From Hyphococcus sp. (lineage in GTDB: Bacteria; Pseudomonadota; Alphaproteobacteria; Caulobacterales; Parvularculaceae): DNA of 64,000 bases. The DNA is taken from NCBI GenBank assembly GCA_028289605.1, contig JANQON010000016.1, positions 1-64,000 on the forward strand. Reading direction: 5' to 3'. Made by a program: the position numbers and the translations under genes. Below the pieces are notes generated by a model. The model was not told the origin of the DNA, made no database searches, and saw only the letters and a list, made by a program, of their open reading frames with translations. This document shows positions 27,622-36,841 of the stretch, in pieces. Within the stretch, counting starts at the first letter, position 1. The number at the start of each line of letters is the position of its first letter.

Positions 27622-28191
27622 ATGTCGGGACTTCTGGTTTTTCTCGGCCTTGTGGTGGCCGTGGTTCTATTTGTCATTGTTATCTACAACCGGATCGTTG
27701 CGCTCAGCCAGCGCACCGAGCAGGCCTTTGCTGACGTGGACGTCCAACTCAAGCAGCGTCACGACCTCATTCCCAATCTGGTTGAAACGGTGAAGGGCTA
27801 CGCCAGCCACGAAAAAGAAACGCTGGACAATGTCATTATGGCCCGCAGCGCCGCGCAATCCGCGCACGGACCGGCGGCCCAAGGCGCGGCTGAAGGCGTG
27901 CTGGGCGCGGCTCTCGGCAAACTCTTTGCGCTGGCCGAGGCCTATCCGGATCTGAAGGCGAACGAAAATTTCATGGAGCTTCAGCGCGAACTCTCGGACG
28001 TTGAAAACAAAATTGCCGCCGCGCGGCGTTTCTTCAACAATGCGGTCCAGGAGTTCAACACCGCGATCCAGCAGATTCCCGGCAATCTCGTTGCGCCGCT
28101 CGGCAATTTCACGCTGAAGGAATACTTCGAGGTGCCGGCGGGCAGCCGCGATCAGATTGAGGCGGCGCCGGAAGTTTCCTTCGCGTCCTAA
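27622..28191 (+). CDS. LemA family protein
   Basis: A 189-residue protein starting at ATG after an ideal AAGGAGGG site. It has one N-terminal transmembrane helix (about 3-25), followed by the LemA core: YNRIVALSQRTEQAFADVDV, QLKQRHDLIPNLVETVKGY, ENFMELQRELSDVENKIAAARRFFN and GNLVAPLGNFTLKEYFEV. LemA is usually paired with a membrane protease or TPM-domain protein. Here an M48 protease follows two genes later in the same operon. Confidence 0.95.
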   Translation: MSGLLVFLGLVVAVVLFVIVIYNRIVALSQRTEQAFADVDVQLKQRHDLIPNLVETVKGYASHEKETLDNVIMARSAAQSAHGPAAQGAAEGVLGAALGKLFALAEAYPDLKANENFMELQRELSDVENKIAAARRFFNNAVQEFNTAIQQIPGNLVAPLGNFTLKEYFEVPAGSRDQIEAAPEVSFAS

Positions 28192-28197
28192 CTCGGA

Positions 28198-28911
28198 ATG
28201 AGCGCCGGCGAAATGAAACGCCTCGGAGTTATCGGCGGGGTTAGTCCGGAATCGACGGTTATCTATTATCGCCTGCTGAACCGGGCGGCCCGCGCCCGGT
28301 TCGGCGGCGAGCATTCGGCGAATATCGTTCTTTACGCCCTCGATTACGGGGTCATGATCCGCCACTACGACAATCGCGACTGGCCGGCGTTCATTAAAGA
28401 GGTTGTGAAGGGCGCTGAGACCCTCGCGGCGGCGGGCGTCGACGCACTTGTCATCTCATCGAATACGACTCACGTTGCTGCGGATGCGATCGCCGAAGCA
28501 ACTGGACTGCCGGTTATTCACATGTTGGACGCATTGAGCGATGCGATGAAGGCGGCCGATGTGAAGCAGCCTCTTCTCACCGGCACGCCCGTCGTCATGA
28601 GCGGCGACCACTATCGTCCTGCGCTCGCTCAACGCTATCGCGGCGACACGCTAATCCCCGATGAGGGCGAACAGGCTGTGATCGCGCGGATCATCCTTGA
28701 TGAACTGGTCAACGGCGTCGTTCTCGACGAAAGCCGGAAGGCGTATCTGGCGATCATCAATCGCTGGCGGGACAAGGGCGCCGACGGCGTTATCCTCGGC
28801 TGCACCGAGCTTTGCATGATCCTCGATCAATCGCACACGGACCTTCCTGTGTTCGACACGACGGCCCTTCACGCCGAGGCGGCGGCGCGGTTTGCTTTTG
28901 GGGACGCCTGA
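28198..28911 (+). CDS. aspartate/glutamate racemase family protein
   Basis: The 237-residue protein of the Asp/Glu racemase fold starts KRLGVIGGVSPESTVIYY, typical of YgeA-like members. One catalytic Cys is present (Cys202 in ILGCTELCM). The other, expected before NTxH, is Ser88 in ISSNTTH, so the two-Cys mechanism is altered, as reported for some E. coli YgeA-type racemases, which pair Thr with Cys. It starts six bases after lemA and couples to the protease gene by TGATG. Confidence 0.9.
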   Translation: MSAGEMKRLGVIGGVSPESTVIYYRLLNRAARARFGGEHSANIVLYALDYGVMIRHYDNRDWPAFIKEVVKGAETLAAAGVDALVISSNTTHVAADAIAEATGLPVIHMLDALSDAMKAADVKQPLLTGTPVVMSGDHYRPALAQRYRGDTLIPDEGEQAVIARIILDELVNGVVLDESRKAYLAIINRWRDKGADGVILGCTELCMILDQSHTDLPVFDTTALHAEAAARFAFGDA

Positions 28912-29876
28912 TGGGCGCCTTCGGCCTCCAGACCCACATCTGGAACAACAATCTGAAATCTGTGTTGCTGCTGGCGGGGTTTCCGCTGCTGCTCCTTCTC
29001 CTGATGTACGGGCTGTCCGTAGGGTTTGTGGCGGTCACGACAGACTTCTCCAATGTCGAAGAGGGGTTGCTCCTCGCATTTGAGAATATGCAGCGCATAT
29101 GGCCTTTTGCGTTTCTCGGCGCCGGCGTCTGGTTCGCTATCGCTTGGTTTTCCCATCAGGCCATTATCGAGGCGTCGGTCGGCGCCAAGAGCCTGTCGCG
29201 CAAAGAGGCGCCGGACCTGTACAATCTTTTGGAGAATCTCTGCATTTCCCAAGGCATGGCGATGCCGCGTCTGAACGTGATTGAATCTCCTGCGCTCAAC
29301 GCGTTCGCCAGCGGCGTATCGGACAAGAGCTACAAAATCACGGTGACGCGCGGACTGATCGACGCGCTGGAACGCGACGAGGTCGAGGCCGTTCTCGCCC
29401 ACGAGTTGACGCATATTCAAAACCGGGATGTTCGCCTGTTGATCATCGCGGTTATCTTTGTTGGGATCTTTTCTTTTTTCGGCGAGCTCTTGTTTGACGG
29501 CCTCTTCCGGCGCGGCGTGCGCATCGGCGGCCATTCGCGTTCGCGCAACGGCGACAGTCGCGGCGGCGGGATTCTGATTCTGATCGCCGTCGCGCTGATC
29601 GTGATTGCGTATCTTCTGGCGCTGGTCATTCGCTTTTCCCTGTCGCAGAAGCGCGAATATCTCGCTGACGCAGGCGCGGCTGAGCTCACCCGCAATCCGG
29701 ACGCGATGATCCGGGCGCTGCAGAAAATCTCCGGCCATTCGGAGGTGAAGGCGCCGGGCAATGTGCAGCAGATGATGGTTGAAAACACGGTTCGCTTCGC
29801 CGGCGTCTTCGCCACTCATCCGTCGATCGACAAACGGATCGAGGCGTTGAGGGAGTTTGCCGGCGGGGCGGCGTAG
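28911..29876 (+). CDS. M48 family metalloprotease (HtpX-like)
   Basis: The 321-residue integral membrane protease has the zinc motif HELTH at 164-168 inside VLAHELTHIQNRD. The third ligand lies in KREYLADAGAAELTRNP. N-terminal transmembrane segments lie at about 15-40 and 65-85, with two more after the active site. HtpX-type enzymes cleave misfolded membrane proteins. The start is the ATG in TGATG with the racemase. An upstream frame extension to 28812 is rejected. It probably works with LemA, encoded upstream. Confidence 0.93.
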   Translation: MGAFGLQTHIWNNNLKSVLLLAGFPLLLLLLMYGLSVGFVAVTTDFSNVEEGLLLAFENMQRIWPFAFLGAGVWFAIAWFSHQAIIEASVGAKSLSRKEAPDLYNLLENLCISQGMAMPRLNVIESPALNAFASGVSDKSYKITVTRGLIDALERDEVEAVLAHELTHIQNRDVRLLIIAVIFVGIFSFFGELLFDGLFRRGVRIGGHSRSRNGDSRGGGILILIAVALIVIAYLLALVIRFSLSQKREYLADAGAAELTRNPDAMIRALQKISGHSEVKAPGNVQQMMVENTVRFAGVFATHPSIDKRIEALREFAGGAA

Positions 29877-30385
29877 TGTTCAGGGAACGTCAAAAACCCA
29901 GAGTATTCTTGGGTGCTGTCGGCGTTGTTCCGAAAGACAAGGTCACCTCCTTTTTTGAAGGAATCAAATGGCGTTCCGAGCAACATATGGACGCAAAACT
30001 CCAGTCCAGCCTTGGCGACATTTTTTCGTTGCCGCTTGCTGCTGACGTAGAGATCCCGAAACCAACGGATCTCAGTTTGGATGTCTTTATTCAAACCTAC
30101 AAACAAGGAGCGTTGATGGACTTCAATCTTGGCGACGCCGGCTTTCCCATGTTTTGGAGGCCAAAAATTGTTCTGCGCGCACGGCTTTCGAAGTTGGAAA
30201 CGGCCAAGGTTCTCAAGACATACTCCGTGACCGAAAAGGCGACATGGCGTGAGTATCTGACGCGCGCCGCCTCGTTTCGTTCCGTGTTTAGGATTGGCGA
30301 CATTTTCGAAGAAACGGAAATGAAATCTCTTTTGGAACGAGCGTCGGCGCGGCTGCTGCAGGACGTTATTCGAACGGCCTACTAG
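29876..30385 (+). CDS. hypothetical protein, 169 aa
   Basis: The GTG start overlaps the protease TAG (TAGTG), and the stop overlaps the convergent TRAP gene by four bases, so the frame fills its slot exactly. The protein has no signal peptide or membrane segment. It looks mixed alpha/beta, with WRPKIVLRARLSKLETAKVL and TEKATWREYLTRAASFRSVF blocks, and ends in a helix (LLERASARLLQDVIRTAY). The composition is less GC-driven than its neighbours, with many Lys, Phe and Tyr. No family recognised. A stability/envelope role beside LemA and the protease would be a guess. Confidence 0.65.
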   Translation: MFRERQKPRVFLGAVGVVPKDKVTSFFEGIKWRSEQHMDAKLQSSLGDIFSLPLAADVEIPKPTDLSLDVFIQTYKQGALMDFNLGDAGFPMFWRPKIVLRARLSKLETAKVLKTYSVTEKATWREYLTRAASFRSVFRIGDIFEETEMKSLLERASARLLQDVIRTAY

Positions 30386-32001
30386 TACAAAACATCCGGC
30401 AGCCACGTCGCAATCGCCGGAAACAGCGCGATCAACGCCAAGGCGAAAACCTGGATGAAAATAAACGGAATGGCGCCGGCGTAAATCTGCGCGGTCTTGA
30501 CGTCGGGCGGGGCGACGCCGCGCAGGTAAAACAGAGCGAAGCCGAAAGGCGGGGTCAGAAACGACGTCTGGAGATTGATCGCCATCATGACGCCGAGCCA
30601 GACCGGGTCGAGGCCCATCATCAACAGGGGCGGGCCCACCAGGGGCACCACAACCAGGGTGATCTCGATAAAATCGAGAAAGAAGCCTAAGAGGAACATC
30701 ACGATCATGACAACGGCAACGGCGCCGACAACGCCGCCCGGCGTCGCTTCAAGGGCGTGGCGCACCGTGTCGTCGCCGCCAAGGCCGCGGAAGACCAGCG
30801 AGAAAAGGGCGGCGCCGATCAGGATCGTGAACACCATGGTGGTGACGCGGGCCGTCTGATCGAGGATCGGCGCGATTGTCCGTTCCCGACGCATTTGAAA
30901 CAGGCTTGCGACGATGCCCCAGGGCGTCAGCGCGCAGAACAAAAATGCGAGCGCGATGCCGAGGCTTTCGATCGTCGTAACGCTTTCCCGCCCCAGGCGC
31001 AGATCGAGAAGCGACGTCAGGAGGATCAGGCCGATAATCGCCGCCGCGGACACGTAAACCGCCGGCCGGCCGGCGGCGAAAGAGCCCTTAGGCGCCATGC
31101 GTCCCCCGGCGATGAGCAGCGCCCCGACCGCGCCGACGCTCGCCGCTTCGGTCGGCGTCGCGGCCCCGGCGAGGATGGAGCCGAGCACGGCGATGATGAG
31201 CAACAGCGGCGCCGGCAGGGTCCTCGCCGCGGCGATCCAGACCTCTTTGGTCGATCCCAATTCCGCGCGCGGGATGGCGGGCGCTTTTTTGGGCTGGGTC
31301 GTCGCGACAAAGATCTGCCAGGCCATGTAGAGGCCGACCAGCATCAGCCCGGGAATGAGCGCGCCGGCGAACAGATGACCGACGGACACCGTCTCGGGCG
31401 AGGCGACGCCCAATTCCAGCTGCGAGCGTTGAAACGCATTGGAGATGACGTCGCCCAGAAGAATGAGGACGATCGACGGCGGGATAATCTGACCCAGCGT
31501 GCCCGCCGCCGCGATAGAGCCCGACGCAAACGCAGGATCGTATCCGCGCCGCAACATTGTCGGCAGGCTGAGCAATCCCATAGTGACGACCGTTGCGCCG
31601 ACAATGCCGGTCGATGCGGCGAGCAAAGCGCCCACAAAAGTGACGGACAGGCCGAGCCCGCCGCGCATGGTGCCGAACAATTTCGCCATCTCATCGAGCA
31701 AATCCTCGGCGATCTTCGATTTCTCTAGGATGACGCCCATCAAAACGAACATCGGAACAGCAATCAGCGTCGTGTTGGAGACCGCGCCGAAAATCCGCGA
31801 CGGAAACGGCTTGACGTAGGAGATATCAAAAACGCCTGACGCCAGCCCGATCACGGCAAACAGCAGCGCGGTTCCCGCCAATGAGAAAGCCACCGGATAT
31901 CCCGCCATCAGCAACGCACAGAGGAAGACGACCATCATGATGTCGAGCCATCCGGCGAGGGTGCAGAGACAGAAGCCGGTTTCGACCGCGGCGATATCCA
32001 T
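30382..32001 (-). CDS. TRAP transporter large permease DctM
   Basis: The 539-residue, multi-helix (about 13) permease is the ion-coupled channel of a TRAP uptake system. It has GYPVAFSLAG, PMFVLMGVILEKSKIAEDLL, GGLGLSVTFVGALLAASTG, ATVVTMGLLSLPTML, GTLGQIIPPSIVLILLGD and PTEAASVGAVGALL, standard DctM blocks. It is longer than the usual 430 residues because of an insertion in the middle, as in the large-permease FcbT3-type group. The start at 32001 is the ATG in TGATG with the small permease gene. The frame continuing to 32664 is antisense-like noise over the small permease. Confidence 0.93.
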   Translation of the reverse strand: MDIAAVETGFCLCTLAGWLDIMMVVFLCALLMAGYPVAFSLAGTALLFAVIGLASGVFDISYVKPFPSRIFGAVSNTTLIAVPMFVLMGVILEKSKIAEDLLDEMAKLFGTMRGGLGLSVTFVGALLAASTGIVGATVVTMGLLSLPTMLRRGYDPAFASGSIAAAGTLGQIIPPSIVLILLGDVISNAFQRSQLELGVASPETVSVGHLFAGALIPGLMLVGLYMAWQIFVATTQPKKAPAIPRAELGSTKEVWIAAARTLPAPLLLIIAVLGSILAGAATPTEAASVGAVGALLIAGGRMAPKGSFAAGRPAVYVSAAAIIGLILLTSLLDLRLGRESVTTIESLGIALAFLFCALTPWGIVASLFQMRRERTIAPILDQTARVTTMVFTILIGAALFSLVFRGLGGDDTVRHALEATPGGVVGAVAVVMIVMFLLGFFLDFIEITLVVVPLVGPPLLMMGLDPVWLGVMMAINLQTSFLTPPFGFALFYLRGVAPPDVKTAQIYAGAIPFIFIQVFALALIALFPAIATWLPDVLY

Positions 32002-32780
32002 CACTCGCGGCCTTTCAGCACGGCCACGGATTTCTGCGCGACCACGAATCCCGCCATCGCCAGCAACACGGCGAAGGCGGGTATCAACGACTTCAGGATA
32101 AAGACGCCCTGGATCCCGGAGGTGTCGGCGGAGCCCTCGAAATACGCCCATGAGCGAGCGACATAGGGCGAGGACGTCCAGAGAATGACAAGGCAGAACG
32201 GGAACAGCAGAAAATACGTGCCGAACAGATCGATCACAGCTTTTCGTTTCGGCGGCGCCTCGCGATAGAAAATATCGACGCGCACATGGTCGCCGGTGAC
32301 GAGCGCATAGCCTGCGGCGAGCAGGAAAACGAAACCGTGCATATAGGTGATCGATTCCTGCATGAAGATTTCGTTGATCCCGAAAACATAGCGCAGAAGC
32401 ACGACGGCGAATTGCACGAGCGCCATTAACAGCAGTAGCCACATGACGCCGCGACCGACGCCGCGGGTGATCGCCTCGAATGCAGGCGAAAGGAATTGCG
32501 CCGCCTTTCCGGCCCCGCCGGCGACGATCATGGCGACGAGCAGGCCGAGCGACGCCAGTGCAAACACGAAAAGGCTGTCTTGCGGCGGCGTCGCACGCAG
32601 CACCGGCGTCACCATTGAAAACAGAACGCCGGCCGCCGCAATCCCGGCGACGATCCCGGCCCACGCCGCCGAGGAGACGGCGCGCTTGTCGGAAATAAGA
32701 GCGGCAAGCGGCGCCAGCATCAATGGAAAGAGAACGCCCGCCGCCGCCCAGTTCAGAGTATCGCCGATGTGTTCCAGCAT
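32001..32780 (-). CDS. TRAP transporter small permease DctQ, long form
   Basis: A 259-residue membrane protein. Residues from about 108 onward form the usual four-helix DctQ domain (VLLRYVFGINEIFMQESITY and GDHVRVDIFYREAPPKRKAV). The first 105 residues add about three extra hydrophobic helices, unlike the short canonical form. DctQ stabilises DctM and receives the binding protein. It is translationally coupled with DctM (TGATG) and starts three bases after the dctP stop. Confidence 0.9.
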   Translation of the reverse strand: MLEHIGDTLNWAAAGVLFPLMLAPLAALISDKRAVSSAAWAGIVAGIAAAGVLFSMVTPVLRATPPQDSLFVFALASLGLLVAMIVAGGAGKAAQFLSPAFEAITRGVGRGVMWLLLLMALVQFAVVLLRYVFGINEIFMQESITYMHGFVFLLAAGYALVTGDHVRVDIFYREAPPKRKAVIDLFGTYFLLFPFCLVILWTSSPYVARSWAYFEGSADTSGIQGVFILKSLIPAFAVLLAMAGFVVAQKSVAVLKGRE

Positions 32781-32783
32781 GGC

Positions 32784-33899
32784 CTACAACGAAAACGTCT
32801 CGCGACGCGCCGCCATAAAAGCCTCGTCGGAGATCCGGCCCCAGGCCTGGCTTTGCGCCAGCGATGCTCTGAAACTCTCAAAAATGCGGCCGGTCAATTC
32901 GTCAGCCGCCGCCGTTTCCTCCAAGACTTCCTTCGCCGCCTTCGCCGCCGCGGCGATCACGTCGTCGGGCAATCGCCGAAGCTCAACCCCATGCTCCTCG
33001 ATGAGGAGGTCGAGATAATCCGCATTATTCGCTGTGTATTCTGCGATCGAAAGGTTGTTCGCCCACTGACAGGCGGCCTTGATGATGGCTTGTTCGGTCG
33101 TGTTCAGGCTGTTCCAGACGTCGAGATTGACGCCGACGCCGAGCTGAGCGCCCGGTTCATGAAAGCCGGGCCAGTAATAGTACTTGGCCTCGTTATAAAA
33201 TCCGAAGGCGAGATCGTTCCACGGGCCGACCCATTCGGTTCCGTCGATCGCCCCGGATTGAAGCGCCTGATAGATCTCGCCGCCGGCGAGCGCGACGGCG
33301 GAGGCGCCGATGCGGCGCAGGACTTCGCCGCCGAGCCCGGGCATGCGGATTTTCAGGCCGCGCAAATCCTCAAGGCTGTTAATTTCCTTTTTGTACCACC
33401 CGGCGAGCTGGTGGCCGGTGTTGCCGGCGGCGAAGGGCTTGATATTGAATTTCGCCGATAGCTCGTCCCAGAGCGCCTGGCCGCCGCCAAACTCCGTCCA
33501 CGCCATGATCTCGACAGCGGTCATGCCGAACGGCACGGCTGTAAAGAAGGCGAACGCCGGCGATTTTCCGACCCAGTAATATTCCGCACCATGATAAATA
33601 TCGGCGGCGCCGTCGGATACCGCATCGAAGCTCTCAAAGGCGGAAACCAGCTCGCCGGCGGCGAACAGTTTCACGGTCAACACCCCGCCCGACAAATCAG
33701 AGATGAATTGCGCCGTGCGTTCGGCCATGGTCCCGAGACCGGGAAAATCCTTGGGCCAGGTCGTGACCATTTTGAGTTCGCGCGGCCGTACGGCGCCTGC
33801 GATGTTGTCGAGCCCCGCGGGAACGCCGCATTCGCAGCCCGCCGCCAGCCCCGCCGCGCCAAGCGCGCCGCCGGTCAACAGCTGACGTCTTTTGATCAT
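32784..33899 (-). CDS. TRAP transporter substrate-binding protein DctP, TakP-like
   Basis: The 371-residue binding protein begins with a twin-arginine-like signal (MIKRRQLLTGGALGAAG) and a possible lipobox (AAGC). The mature part has MVTTWPKDFPGLGTMAERTAQ, GWYKKEINSLEDLRGLKIRMPG and GTEWVGPWNDLAFGFY, close to the TakP group that binds alpha-keto acids and related organic anions. The ligand arginine lies in LKIRMPG. It is first gene of the dctP-dctQ-dctM operon. Confidence 0.93.
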   Translation of the reverse strand: MIKRRQLLTGGALGAAGLAAGCECGVPAGLDNIAGAVRPRELKMVTTWPKDFPGLGTMAERTAQFISDLSGGVLTVKLFAAGELVSAFESFDAVSDGAADIYHGAEYYWVGKSPAFAFFTAVPFGMTAVEIMAWTEFGGGQALWDELSAKFNIKPFAAGNTGHQLAGWYKKEINSLEDLRGLKIRMPGLGGEVLRRIGASAVALAGGEIYQALQSGAIDGTEWVGPWNDLAFGFYNEAKYYYWPGFHEPGAQLGVGVNLDVWNSLNTTEQAIIKAACQWANNLSIAEYTANNADYLDLLIEEHGVELRRLPDDVIAAAAKAAKEVLEETAAADELTGRIFESFRASLAQSQAWGRISDEAFMAARRETFSL

Positions 33900-33972
33900 T
33901 GCAGTGGTTTCCGCCTGGTTTCGTGGTCAGGGCGGAGGCTATCGCTGTTTTTGTCTCACGACAAATCGGCGT

Positions 33973-34740
33973 TCAACTCGTCCGGTCCATCCGCACCCAG
34001 CCGTTTGCGGTGAGCTTTTCCAGCGGTTGATAATCGGCCTTGTAATCCATCTTCGGCGAGCCTTCGACCCAATAACCAAGATAGACGTAGGGCAGGCCCA
34101 GTTCGCGGGCGAGGGCGACATGATCGTGGATCATAAAGCGTCCAAGCGACCGTCCGGCCGCTTCCGGTTCGAAAAAGCTGTACACCATGGACAGGCCGTC
34201 CGTGAGGCGATCGGTGAGGGCGACGGCGATCAGCTTGCTGTCGTCCTCGCCCTCAAGACCCGGGTCGTCGGCGCGATACTCGACAATCATCGTGTCAACC
34301 GCCGTCTCTTCAACCATGGCGGCGTAATCGAGCACGGTCATCTCCGACATGCCGCCGTCGCCATGGCGCGCGTCGAGATAGCCGCGCAATACGGAAAACT
34401 GCTCTCCCGTCGCGCGCGGCCCGGCCAACCGCCGGACGAGATCAGCGTTCTTGGCGATATTGCGTTTTCGCGATTTGGTGACCTTAAAATCGTCAACCAC
34501 AATTCTGACAGGGATACACGCGGCGCACCCCTCGCAGGCGGGAAGGTAAATGATATTCTGTGATCGGCGAAAGCCGCGCCGGGTCAGCAGCGCATTGGTG
34601 GAGGCGGCCGCCGGTCCGTCGAGATAGGAAAAAATCTTCCGCTCGTTTTTGCCGTCCAGATAGGGACAGGGCGAGGGCGCGGTGACGTAGAATTCGCCCC
34701 CCTCCAATCCAAACCGCCGTGCAAACTCTTCATTACTCAT
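33973..34740 (-). CDS. bpt: aspartate/glutamate leucyltransferase (arginyl-tRNA-protein transferase family)
   Basis: The 255-residue enzyme transfers leucine from tRNA to N-terminal Asp/Glu, feeding the N-end rule (ClpS/ClpAP) pathway. Signatures are the Cys-containing start (SPCPYLDGKNERKIFSYL), the zinc-like ACEGCAACIPVRI cluster and PYVYLGYWVEGSPKMDYKADY at the C-terminal GNAT-like half. Length is normal for bacterial Bpt (about 240-250). It is probably monocistronic between the TRAP and SLC13 genes. Confidence 0.95.
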   Translation of the reverse strand: MSNEEFARRFGLEGGEFYVTAPSPCPYLDGKNERKIFSYLDGPAAASTNALLTRRGFRRSQNIIYLPACEGCAACIPVRIVVDDFKVTKSRKRNIAKNADLVRRLAGPRATGEQFSVLRGYLDARHGDGGMSEMTVLDYAAMVEETAVDTMIVEYRADDPGLEGEDDSKLIAVALTDRLTDGLSMVYSFFEPEAAGRSLGRFMIHDHVALARELGLPYVYLGYWVEGSPKMDYKADYQPLEKLTANGWVRMDRTS

Positions 34741-34810
34741 AGGGTTGTCCTAAAGAAAGAATCTTAGCGGGCGATTAGCGCAGCATCAATGATGCAGTTC
34801 TTTTTTGCGG

Positions 34811-36667
34811 TCAATTCAACTGAAAGTAGAACGGGGCCGCCACCGAATAGACAACCCACAGAAGGATGATCAAAGGCCCGCCGACGACCATGAAATCACG
34901 AAACTTGTAATGTCCCGGCGTCATCACGAGAAGATTGGTCTGATAGGCCACCGGCGTGGCGAAGGAACAGTTCGATCCGAAGATCACGGTGAGGACCAGG
35001 ATATGTTCGTCAATCCCGAGTTGACGCGCGGCGCTGACCGCGATTGGCGTGAACAGGACCGCCGTCGCGTTGTTGGAAAGCACGTTGGTGAGGCCGGCGC
35101 AGATAATAAACAACGCGGAGATGACGGCGACCGGTCCCAACGGACCTGCGGCGTCGGCCAGCGCTTCACCGATCAAGGCGGCGCCGCCGGAGCGTTCCAG
35201 CGCCGCGCCCATGGCCAACGAGGCGCCGATCAACAGATAAATCCGCCGATCGACGGCGCGGGCGGCCTGACGCACGTTCAAGCACCCGGTGGCGACCATG
35301 GCGGTTGCGCCGGCGATCGCCGATATGGCGATCGGCACCAGGCCTGTCGCGGTGACGCCGATCACGCCGGCGAAAATCAGCGCCGCGATCTGGGCGTTTC
35401 GCGGATCCGGCAATCCCTGCATTGAGTATTCCAGAAGCAGGATGTCGCGATCGGAGCGAAGATTTCGAATGTCATTCAGGTCGCCGAGAATGAGGAGAAC
35501 GTCGCCGGCTTCGAGCCGGATCGTATTCATCTGTGTTCTAATCATTCGGCTGCGGCGTTCGATGCCGACGATGACGCAATTGGTTTGCGCGTGAAACCCG
35601 ATCTGCGCGATAGACCGGCCGATGAGCCGCGAGCCTGGCGCGACGATCGCCTCAACCAGCGTCAGTTGGGTTGAACGCTGCACCGAACCGTCTTCTTCAT
35701 CGGCGATTGAGGTTTCAGCCATCAGTCCTTCCAGCATGGCCGGATTGGATTTCAACAGGCTGGTGAGCGCCGATCGGGTCGCCGCAACGATCACAACGTC
35801 GCCGGACATGAATCTGAAATCGTCGAACGGCGGCAAGATCGCCTTTTGCCGACGCTGCACCATCCGCACCGTAATATCGGGGAGGTCGACGAACAGGCCT
35901 GAAACCGGCCCCTTGCCGATCAGCGGGTGGCCGCGCGTAATTTCGATCTGGGCTATGAAGTGCTTGCCTTCGCGTTCGCTGATCGCTGTTTGATTGGGAT
36001 TGCTCCGGATCGGCGTCAGCCAGCGTCCCGCGGTGGCCATGTAGAGAACGCCGACCCCGGCGAGGATCAGACCCATTGGCGTCAGCTCGAAAAAGCCGAT
36101 CTCACCGCCTGTCGTGGCGCGGTAGGATTGCGCGGCGAGGAGGTTGGTCGACGAGCCGATCAAGGTCGTCATGCCGCCGAAGATCGAAACGTAAGAGAGC
36201 GGCATCATGTACCGGGCGACGGGGATTTTCCCCTGTTGGGCGAGCGCCGCCATGATCGGGATGAACATCACCACCACCGGCGTGTTGTTCAAAAACGCGC
36301 TGATGACCATGATAAAGACGAAAATCGAGGTCGTGACCGTGACCGGACGCTTGTCGTATATGCGCAGAAGATAGTTCGTCGGATGCTCAAGGGCGCCGGA
36401 CTGGAACATGCCCTGGCCGATGATCAGCAGTCCGAGAATGGCGAACAGAGCCGGGCTGGCGAATCCGGACAGCAAGTCTTCCGTTGTGAGCAGGTTAACG
36501 CCGGCGTCCTCCATCGGCGCCAGCAAAAACAGCGCGAGCAATGCGACGAGCGCGGCTGCGGAGACCAGTTCCAGAGAAAAGCGGTCGAGCGTGTAGAAAA
36601 CGATCGTGACGAAGATGATCGCCAACGTCGCCCACATCTGCCAATGTGCGTCTTGCAGGAATTCCAT
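34811..36667 (-). CDS. SLC13-family permease with TrkA-C (RCK-C) domains
   Basis: A 618-residue membrane protein with about 11-12 helices divided by a large cytoplasmic insert. N-terminal transport half: AFLNNTPVVVMFIPIMAAL and FGGMTTLIGSSTNLLAAQS. The insert (about 225-440) carries two RCK-C-like domains (GPVSGLFVDLPDITVRMVQR, GRSIAQIGFHAQTNCVIVGI). The second transport half has FGSNCSFATPVAYQTNLLVM. Members move divalent anions such as sulfate or dicarboxylates with sodium or protons. The ligand is unknown. Confidence 0.92.
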   Translation of the reverse strand: MEFLQDAHWQMWATLAIIFVTIVFYTLDRFSLELVSAAALVALLALFLLAPMEDAGVNLLTTEDLLSGFASPALFAILGLLIIGQGMFQSGALEHPTNYLLRIYDKRPVTVTTSIFVFIMVISAFLNNTPVVVMFIPIMAALAQQGKIPVARYMMPLSYVSIFGGMTTLIGSSTNLLAAQSYRATTGGEIGFFELTPMGLILAGVGVLYMATAGRWLTPIRSNPNQTAISEREGKHFIAQIEITRGHPLIGKGPVSGLFVDLPDITVRMVQRRQKAILPPFDDFRFMSGDVVIVAATRSALTSLLKSNPAMLEGLMAETSIADEEDGSVQRSTQLTLVEAIVAPGSRLIGRSIAQIGFHAQTNCVIVGIERRSRMIRTQMNTIRLEAGDVLLILGDLNDIRNLRSDRDILLLEYSMQGLPDPRNAQIAALIFAGVIGVTATGLVPIAISAIAGATAMVATGCLNVRQAARAVDRRIYLLIGASLAMGAALERSGGAALIGEALADAAGPLGPVAVISALFIICAGLTNVLSNNATAVLFTPIAVSAARQLGIDEHILVLTVIFGSNCSFATPVAYQTNLLVMTPGHYKFRDFMVVGGPLIILLWVVYSVAAPFYFQLN

Positions 36668-36841
36668 TGACCGCCCGACCCTAGACCGCGTCGCCTTATC
36701 GAGCGCACGCCCTCAAATTTGCGCAGCCGGCTTAAAGCGCCGGCAGCTTTTTATTTTCCCGAATAGATGCTAACCGCACAAGAGTGAAGCATTTTCAATA
36801 CGTTGCCGAAACGGCGGCGCGGATGAGAGAAGGTTGCGCCG

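Noticed and set aside
32002-32664. N-terminal extension of the TRAP large permease
   Set aside because: It would overlap dctQ in another frame and is Arg-rich. The TGATG junction at 32001 gives the real start.
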